Below are positions 1-5,063 of a stretch of DNA of 5,063 nt, piece by piece. Source of the stretch: Ilumatobacteraceae bacterium. Lineage in GTDB: Bacteria > Actinomycetota > Acidimicrobiia > Acidimicrobiales > Ilumatobacteraceae. A program made the translations under genes and the position numbers. Location of the stretch: contig SKSP01000107.1 in assembly GCA_007122945.1 (NCBI GenBank), positions 1 through 5,063 on the forward strand, read 5' to 3'. A model generated the notes under the pieces. That model did not search any database. It was not told where the DNA came from and was given only the letters and a program-made list of their open reading frames with translations. Each line of letters begins with the position of its first letter. Within the stretch, counting starts at the first letter, position 1.

Positions 1-585
1 GCGGGTCGCCGGGTGCCGGCGCGACGGCGCCGGGTGCGCGCCAATCCATCAGCGTGACCGCGTCCGGTGCGACGTCGAGCGACGCGGGCGGCTCCGCCAG
101 GACGACACCATGGGCGGTCTGCCACGGGACGGACCCCACCCCTGGGCCGGCCTCCGGACCGGCGCCCGTCGCGACGACGACCGTCGGTGCGTCGAGCGCG
201 GCCGGGTCGACGCGGCCGACCCGGAGGGTGCCGGGCGGGAGCCCGGCCAGCAGGTGTTCGCGGAGCGCGGCGTTGTCGAACACGCCGTAGGGGCGCTCGA
301 TCCGGTGCCGGCGGTCGCCGATCACGTCGACGATCGGCGTGACCGACGCGAAGACCTCGTCGGGGACCATCGGGACGTCGTCGCGCCACGTCGCGTACGT
401 CGCCGCCCACGGCTCGCCGGATCCGTGCACGACGACGTCGAGGCCGACCGCACCACACGCCGCCGCGAGCGCCAGCCCGGCGGGACCGTCGCCGACGATC
501 GCCACGTCGGGCCCGTCGGCGGGAGGCACGTCGGCGGTAGGCACGTCGGCGGGAGGTACGTCGGCCGCCACGTCGGGCCCGCTCG

Positions 586-589
<4 letters not shown>
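1..589 (-). CDS. crtL: Lycopene cyclase family protein (beta-cyclase type), N-terminal half, cut by window edge
   Basis: Lycopene cyclases use a flavin cofactor to close the end rings of lycopene, giving gamma- and beta-carotene at the membrane. The frame is open from a GTG at 589 to the window edge, giving 196 residues, about half the usual 380-420. An FAD-binding Rossmann motif GDGPAG lies at residues 33-38. Further family landmarks follow in order: W61-A-A-T-Y-A-T-W68, RPYGVFDN at 99-106, WQTAHGVVL at 156-164 and the highly characteristic MDWR at 181-184. This order resembles plant-type LCYB/CrtL (YGVW, RPYG, QxAxG, MDWR) more than proteobacterial CrtY, which is why crtL is offered; a curator might prefer crtY. 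The GTG start overlaps the stop of the upstream hydrolase gene (GTGA), suggesting translational coupling; only a weak GAGCGG precedes it. Residues 4-30 form an unusual repeat-built extension before the Rossmann strand. GTG codons at residues 7, 16, 21 and 29 are possible alternative starts. Confidence 0.85.
500..581 (-). repeat. In-frame 15-base tandem repeats flanked by a 16-base direct repeat, at the cyclase N-terminus
   Basis: Three consecutive 15-base units lie at 515-529, 530-544 and 545-559, each differing from the others by one or two bases. They encode ADVPP, ADVPT, ADVPP. They are flanked by a perfect 16-base direct repeat (500-515 and 566-581) that encodes GPDVA on both sides, 66 bases (22 codons) apart. 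All units are multiples of three, so copy-number change would keep the reading frame. The result is a Pro/Asp/Ala-rich, probably disordered N-terminal tail ahead of the FAD-binding fold. This looks like slippage-generated sequence tolerated because it precedes the folded domain. Confidence 0.8.
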
Positions 590-1581
<992 letters not shown>

Positions 1582-1628
1582 CGGGCCGTGCGGCAGCTCA
1601 GCGGCGTCGACACGAACTCCTCACCCTC

Positions 1629-1650
1629 GCCTGAGTAGTCCTACTCAGGC
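1629..1650. promoter_or_regulatory. Perfect inverted repeat in divergent intergenic region (candidate operator)
   Basis: The arms GCCTGAGTAG (1629-1638) and CTACTCAGGC (1641-1650) are exact reverse complements separated by TC. The element lies 47 bases from the ATG of the leftward hydrolase gene and 31 bases from the ATG of the rightward secreted-protein gene, within the only divergent intergenic region (1582-1681). The two-base spacer and the position between two starts fit a binding site for a dimeric regulator better than a terminator; no T-run follows on either strand. No regulator gene is in the window and I do not recognise the motif. I see no convincing -35/-10 pair on either strand of this 100-base gap. 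Confidence 0.6.
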
Positions 1651-1681
1651 GCTTCTCGGCCGACGCGCGGATCATCGGGGG

Positions 1682-3175
1682 ATGGCGCGCCTCGTCCGTC
1701 CCCACCATCGTCGAGCGGCACTCGTTGCCGGCGTGATCGCGATCACCCTGGCCCTCGGAGGCCTGGGCGTCGCGCGTGCCACCACGGGCACCGCGTCGAG
1801 CTTCGTGTCGATCGTTCCGGCCCGGATCCTCGACACCCGCACCGACCTCGGGCTCGCCGGGCCGTTCACCTCGCCGGAGGGCCGCACGCTCCAGGTCACC
1901 GGCGACGTGCCGACCCCGTCGGGCCCGGCGACGGTGGTCCCGCCGGGTGCCACCGGCGTCGTGTTGAACGTGACCGCCGTGATGCCGACCGCGCCGGGGT
2001 TCGTGTCGGTGCGACCCGACGGCACCCCGGGTCCGCCCGAGACCAGCAACCTCAACTTCGCGGCGGGCGACATCGTGCCGAACGCGGTCACGGTCGCCCT
2101 GCCACCGTCGGGGGCCATCGACGTCGTCTACGACGCGTTCGGCGCGGTCGGGCCGACCACCGACATGCTCGTCGACGTGACCGGGTTCTACGTGGCGGGC
2201 GGTTCCGGAGGCGCGACCGGCCCGCCCGGACCAGCGGGACCAGCGGGACCAGCGGGCGCCACCGGTCCGGCAGGTCCGCAGGGGCCGGCCGGACCCGTGA
2301 CGCGCATCAGCCCGCAACAGCTCGCCGAGTTGCGCTGGTTCGAGGACCCGGCCCGCGACGTGACCGTGACCGTCGGGAGCGGTCCGCGCGACGTAGCGTT
2401 CGACGGCACGCACGTGTGGGTCTCGAACAACGGCCCGAACACGCTGTCGAAGATCGATCCGAAGACGGCCACCGTGGTCGCGACGGTCCCCGTCGGCAGC
2501 AATCCGATCGGCCTGACGTACGGCGCCGGGAGCATCTGGGTCGCCAACAACGGCGCGAACACCGTGACGCGGGTGAACGCCGCGACCAACGCCGTGCAGA
2601 CGACGATCAACGTCAACGCCAGCCCGCAGGACCTGGCGTTCGGAGGTGGTCACGTCTGGGTGGCCAACTTCGGCGCCAACAACGTCTCGAAGATCGACCC
2701 GGCGACGAACGCTGTGATCAACACGATCAACGTGCAGAACGGACCCCTCGGCATCGCCTACGACGGCAGCCACCTGTGGGTGGCCAACCTGACGACGGGC
2801 AGCGTGTCGAAGATCGACGCGTCGACGAACGCCGTCCAACACTTCGGCGGGATGGCGGGTGCCCGCAGCATCGCGGTCGACGGCCGCTTCGTCTGGGTCA
2901 CCCGGAGCAACGACGTCGTCCGCCTCAACCGTTCGAACGGAACCGTGAACGGCTCACCGATCGCCCTCCCGGGCACCAAGTACGTCGCCTACGACGGCAC
3001 GCACGTGCTGGTCGCCCTGTTCGGGGCGGCCCAGGTGGTCCGGATCAACCCGGTGGCGATGGAGGTGGTGGACTCGATGGCGGCAGGGAACAACCCGGGA
3101 CGGCTCGGGTTCGACGGCACCCGGATCTGGATCACCAACGCGAGCAACAACGTCCGCGGGCTGCCGCCGTACTGA
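1682..3175 (+). CDS. Secreted protein: actinobacterial beta-rich domain, collagen-like stretch, seven-bladed beta-propeller
   Basis: The product has 497 residues. Residues 1-33 are a Sec signal peptide: basic R3, R6, H8-R11, a hydrophobic core at 12-31 and an A31-R-A33 cleavage site. This fixes the start at ATG 1682, although the frame stays open upstream into the hydrolase gene; only a G-run touches the ATG, so the ribosome-binding site is poor. Residues ~41-171 match a domain common in exported actinobacterial proteins: VPARILDTR at 45-53, GVVLNVTAVMPTAPGFVSV, then SNLNF, PNAVTVAL and LVDVTGFYV. Residues 177-206 are ten Gly-X-Y triplets. Residues ~226-497 form seven YVTN/NHL-like blades, each with a D/G-G-x-x-V/L/I-W-V-A/S/T-N type strand; W246, W286, W326, W366, W405 and W483 recur at about 40 residues, with L443 at the sixth position. 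There is no LPXTG motif or C-terminal membrane segment, so it is probably released or held non-covalently. A role in adhesion or binding is inference. Confidence 0.88.
   Translation: MARLVRPHHRRAALVAGVIAITLALGGLGVARATTGTASSFVSIVPARILDTRTDLGLAGPFTSPEGRTLQVTGDVPTPSGPATVVPPGATGVVLNVTAVMPTAPGFVSVRPDGTPGPPETSNLNFAAGDIVPNAVTVALPPSGAIDVVYDAFGAVGPTTDMLVDVTGFYVAGGSGGATGPPGPAGPAGPAGATGPAGPQGPAGPVTRISPQQLAELRWFEDPARDVTVTVGSGPRDVAFDGTHVWVSNNGPNTLSKIDPKTATVVATVPVGSNPIGLTYGAGSIWVANNGANTVTRVNAATNAVQTTINVNASPQDLAFGGGHVWVANFGANNVSKIDPATNAVINTINVQNGPLGIAYDGSHLWVANLTTGSVSKIDASTNAVQHFGGMAGARSIAVDGRFVWVTRSNDVVRLNRSNGTVNGSPIALPGTKYVAYDGTHVLVALFGAAQVVRINPVAMEVVDSMAAGNNPGRLGFDGTRIWITNASNNVRGLPPY
2210..2299 (+). repeat. 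Collagen-like Gly-X-Y segment
   Basis: Ten uninterrupted Gly-X-Y triplets (residues 177-206 of the secreted protein) are rich in GPA, with GAT twice, GPP and GPQ. Within it, three identical 9-base units GGACCAGCG lie in tandem at 2228-2254, each encoding GPA with the same codons, which suggests recent slippage. At ten triplets it is short for a stable triple helix by itself. It may act as a rigid linker or trimer-promoting element between the N-terminal domain and the propeller. Confidence 0.85.
2357..3172 (+). repeat. Seven ~120-base beta-propeller repeats
   Basis: Each repeat encodes one propeller blade of about 40 residues. The consensus is roughly N-A-V-x-x-T-I-x-V-x-x-x-P-x-x-[IL]-A-[FY]-D-G-x-x-V-W-V-A-N-x-x-x-N-x-V-S-K-I-D-P-x-T. 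Blades 1-4 are close enough that DNA identity shows: TCGAAGATCGA recurs at 2447, 2687 and 2807, spaced at 240 and 120 bases, and ACSAACGC at 2585, 2705 and 2825. Blades 5-7 are more diverged, and blade 6 has Leu443 where the others have Trp. Seven blades is a standard closed-ring number. Confidence 0.85.
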
Positions 3176-3189
3176 CGCCACTCGCCGTT

Positions 3190-4449
3190 TCACGACGTCC
3201 AGCGGGTGACCAGCGCCTCGGCGAGCATGGCGGTCGGGACGTTCGTGTTGACCTCGGGGATGTCGGGGAACACCGAGGCGTCGCAGACGAACAGCGCCTC
3301 GTGGTCCCGGACGGCGCCGCGTTCGTCGACGACGACCCCCATCCGGCACGTGCACGAGGCGTGCACGTAGTCGCCGACGTGGCCGGGGAGCCACGCCGCG
3401 ATCGCCTCGGGTGAATCGAGCGCCGCGGCACCCGTCCCGGCGTCGTCGACGTAGGAGGCGTCCACGATCCGCTCGAACGCCGGATCGCGCAGCAATTCGA
3501 GGGTGAGCGCCACCGCCTCGACCATGCCGGCCATGTCGTCGGGGTGCGACAACATCCGCAGGTCGATGTGCGGCGGAGCCGACGGATCGTCCGGCCGGTC
3601 GGGGTGCAGCCGCAGCGATCCCTCGCTGCGGACCCGCATCAGCGCCGGCATCAGCACCCCGTAGCCGACGGCGGTCCGGCCGACGTGGTTCAGCGGGAGC
3701 ACCTGCAGCGGACCGCGGCGCAGCACGGTGCCGACGGCGAGCGACGACGGATCCGCGGTCGCGTCCGCGCGCAGGGCGAGCGTGATCGGCGCCGACGGGT
3801 GGTCCTTCAACCCCTCCCCCACCCCCGGGACGTCCACCCCACTGCGCAGCAGGATGGTGGGGCTGCCGATCGCCCCGGCGCTCAGCACGACCCGGTCGGC
3901 CGCGACCTCGGTCCCGTCCACGAGGCGCACCCCGACGACGCGACGGCCATCGAGAACGATCCGATCGACGCCGGCGTCGCCGCGCACCTCGACGTCGTCG
4001 AGCGGGTAGTGGTCGACGACGGTCAGTCGGTGGCCGCCCCGACGGGTCAGCGGCACCGGAGCGGCGTCGGGCGACGCGGCGAGGAGGGCTCGATCGACCG
4101 CGCCCAGCTCGGCGGGATGGGCCGTTTCGGCGTACAGCCGGTGCTCGGCGTCGAACGGCCCACCCGGCAACGCGACCATCGCGTTGAGCACCCCCGACCC
4201 GCCGAGGCCCCGACCCCGCCGGTACGGGGTGGCCGGCCCACCCTCCACCCGGCTGGCGACGAGGCCGTCGATCGTCCGCCCGGGCGCTGCCAGCGCGTCG
4301 AAGAAGCTGTCACCCCGCTCGGACACCGGTTCGGCCGTCCCCGCTTCCAGCAGCACGACCTCGTACTCCGGGTGAGCGGCGAGGAGCGACGCCACCACGA
4401 CCCCCGCGGTGCCTGCGCCCACCACGACCCAACGCACGCGGTCGCTCAC
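3190..4449 (-). CDS. GMC-family FAD-dependent oxidoreductase, unusually short
   Basis: GMC enzymes oxidise alcohols, sugars or sterols using FAD. The N-terminal dinucleotide fold is clear: G11-A-G13-T-A-G16, with E35-A-G37 closing the second strand for ribose contact. GMC signature 1 is RGRGLGGSGVLNAM (78-91) and signature 2 is SAGAIGSPTILLRSGV (190-205), followed by LKDHP (214-218). The C-terminal domain has H363-A-S-C-T-C-R-M-G and DASVFPDIPEVNTNVPT (390-406); H363 and N403 align with the catalytic His and His/Asn pair of the family. At 419 residues it is well below the usual 500-560. Much of the missing length falls between residues ~93 and ~147, where larger members carry substrate-binding and lid structure. 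The GTG start overlaps the upstream phosphatase stop (GTGA), with AGGA 9 bases before it (4459-4462), so coupled translation is likely. A link to mycofactocin-associated GMC dehydrogenases is possible but unsupported: no mft gene is visible here. Substrate unknown. Confidence 0.9.
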   Translation of the reverse strand: MSDRVRWVVVGAGTAGVVVASLLAAHPEYEVVLLEAGTAEPVSERGDSFFDALAAPGRTIDGLVASRVEGGPATPYRRGRGLGGSGVLNAMVALPGGPFDAEHRLYAETAHPAELGAVDRALLAASPDAAPVPLTRRGGHRLTVVDHYPLDDVEVRGDAGVDRIVLDGRRVVGVRLVDGTEVAADRVVLSAGAIGSPTILLRSGVDVPGVGEGLKDHPSAPITLALRADATADPSSLAVGTVLRRGPLQVLPLNHVGRTAVGYGVLMPALMRVRSEGSLRLHPDRPDDPSAPPHIDLRMLSHPDDMAGMVEAVALTLELLRDPAFERIVDASYVDDAGTGAAALDSPEAIAAWLPGHVGDYVHASCTCRMGVVVDERGAVRDHEALFVCDASVFPDIPEVNTNVPTAMLAEALVTRWTS

Positions 4450-5063
4450 GACGGCCGGTCCTGCGCGTCCGGCTCACGCCCCGGATCGAGCCAGGGTGAC
4501 GGCTCGGCGAGGTGGGCGGCGTCGTTGTACCGGACGAGCCGCCACCGACCGGGCCGAACCCGCACCAGCTCGGTCAGCGACGCGTTCGACGTGTGCAGCT
4601 CGAACAACCCGCTCGGGACGGTCTTCAGCGCGGTGCGCAACACGGTGTCGATCACCCCACCGTGGCACACGACCACGACCGTCGCACCGACGTGCCGGGC
4701 GAGCACCTCGTGCAGCGTCGCCCCGACCCGGTGGTGGAACTCGGCGAGCGTCTCGCCGCCGGGGAACGTGGTACCGAACGGGTCGCTCTCCCAGTCGGGC
4801 ATGCCGTACCGGTCGACGAACTCGTCGAACGTCAATCCGTCGCACTCGAGCCCGGGGTCGTGCTCGCCGAACCCGGCCTCGACGCGAACGTCGACGCCGA
4901 GCGCCGGGCGGAGCACCTCGGCGGTCTCCACGGCACGCGGGTAGGCGCTCGAGTAGAGCACGTCGGCCGCGAGCTCGCCCGTCGCCACGAGCCGGTCGGC
5001 GAGCGCCTCGGACTGGCGGCGGCCGAGCGACGACAGGCCAGTGCACGTCCGCATCCCGCCGAC
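4446..5063 (-). CDS. Histidine phosphatase (phosphoglycerate mutase-like) family protein, missing its N-terminus at window edge
   Basis: Members remove or transfer phosphate through a phosphohistidine intermediate. The frame is open to the right edge. The visible part starts VGGMRTCTGLSSLGRRQSEAL, the stretch that normally follows the catalytic RHG motif, so the RHG strand (about 15-25 residues) lies beyond 5063 and the ATG at 5054 is probably internal. Numbering from that Met, SSAYPRAVETAEVL (35-48) carries the conserved phosphate-binding Arg40. GFGEHDPGLECDG (61-73) holds the acidic residues typical of the family, FPGGE lies at 97-101, and VVVVCHGG (126-133) supplies the second catalytic His131. 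The C-terminus reads ALKTVPSGLFELHTSNASLTELV, as in small-molecule phosphatases of this family such as CobC/GpmB-like members. It ends in a 4-base overlap with the GMC oxidoreductase gene, which is probably co-transcribed. The substrate cannot be told from sequence. Confidence 0.9.
   Translation of the reverse strand, partial: VGGMRTCTGLSSLGRRQSEALADRLVATGELAADVLYSSAYPRAVETAEVLRPALGVDVRVEAGFGEHDPGLECDGLTFDEFVDRYGMPDWESDPFGTTFPGGETLAEFHHRVGATLHEVLARHVGATVVVVCHGGVIDTVLRTALKTVPSGLFELHTSNASLTELVRVRPGRWRLVRYNDAAHLAEPSPWLDPGREPDAQDRPS

Noticed and set aside
515..559. Reading the 15-base repeats as a CRISPR or regulatory iteron array
   Set aside because: The units are contiguous without spacers, in frame and inside a coding sequence, so a coding tandem repeat explains them.
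1629..1650. Reading the palindrome as a transcription terminator
   Set aside because: It lies upstream of both flanking genes rather than after one, has almost no loop and no following T-run.
1598..2842. 414-codon minus-strand open frame opposite the secreted-protein gene
   Set aside because: The product is a low-complexity Arg/Asp/His/Val sequence with no domain, opposite a gene with a signal peptide and clear repeats. It is a shadow.
3544..4944. 466-codon plus-strand open frame across the GMC and phosphatase genes
   Set aside because: It spans two convincing minus-strand genes with catalytic motifs, and its composition is Arg/Pro/Ser/Thr-rich without motifs. It is a shadow.

Overview
The window is GC-rich throughout, with long open frames on both strands and strong GC bias at third codon positions. 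Together with a secreted protein whose N-terminal domain is common in actinobacteria, this suggests a high-GC actinobacterium, possibly of the Acidimicrobiia type. That placement is inference. No RNA gene, insertion sequence, CRISPR array or phage gene was seen.

Layout, left to right. Positions 1-589 (minus) hold the N-terminal half of a lycopene cyclase, cut by the left edge. Positions 586-1581 (minus) hold a metallo-beta-lactamase-fold hydrolase whose stop overlaps the cyclase start by 4 bases (GTGA), so transcription runs hydrolase -> cyclase. A 100-base divergent intergenic region (1582-1681) carries a perfect 10+10 base inverted repeat. Positions 1682-3175 (plus) encode a secreted 497-residue protein: signal peptide, actinobacterial beta-rich domain, short collagen-like stretch, then a seven-bladed beta-propeller of about 40 residues per blade. 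After a 14-base convergent gap, positions 3190-4449 (minus) encode an unusually short GMC-family FAD oxidoreductase. This overlaps by 4 bases (again GTGA) a histidine phosphatase (4446-5063, minus) whose N-terminus lies beyond the right edge.

The genes form two minus-strand pairs, each translationally coupled, with one plus-strand gene between them. The left pair points to carotenoid ring formation with a hydrolase of unknown substrate. The right pair joins a phosphatase to a flavin oxidoreductase with no obvious shared pathway. The middle gene is probably a surface or extracellular protein. I see no clear sign of an undescribed multi-gene system. The items most worth a second look are the intergenic palindrome, the architecture of the secreted protein, the repeat-built N-terminal extension of the cyclase, the Asn in the hydrolase metal motif and the compact GMC enzyme.
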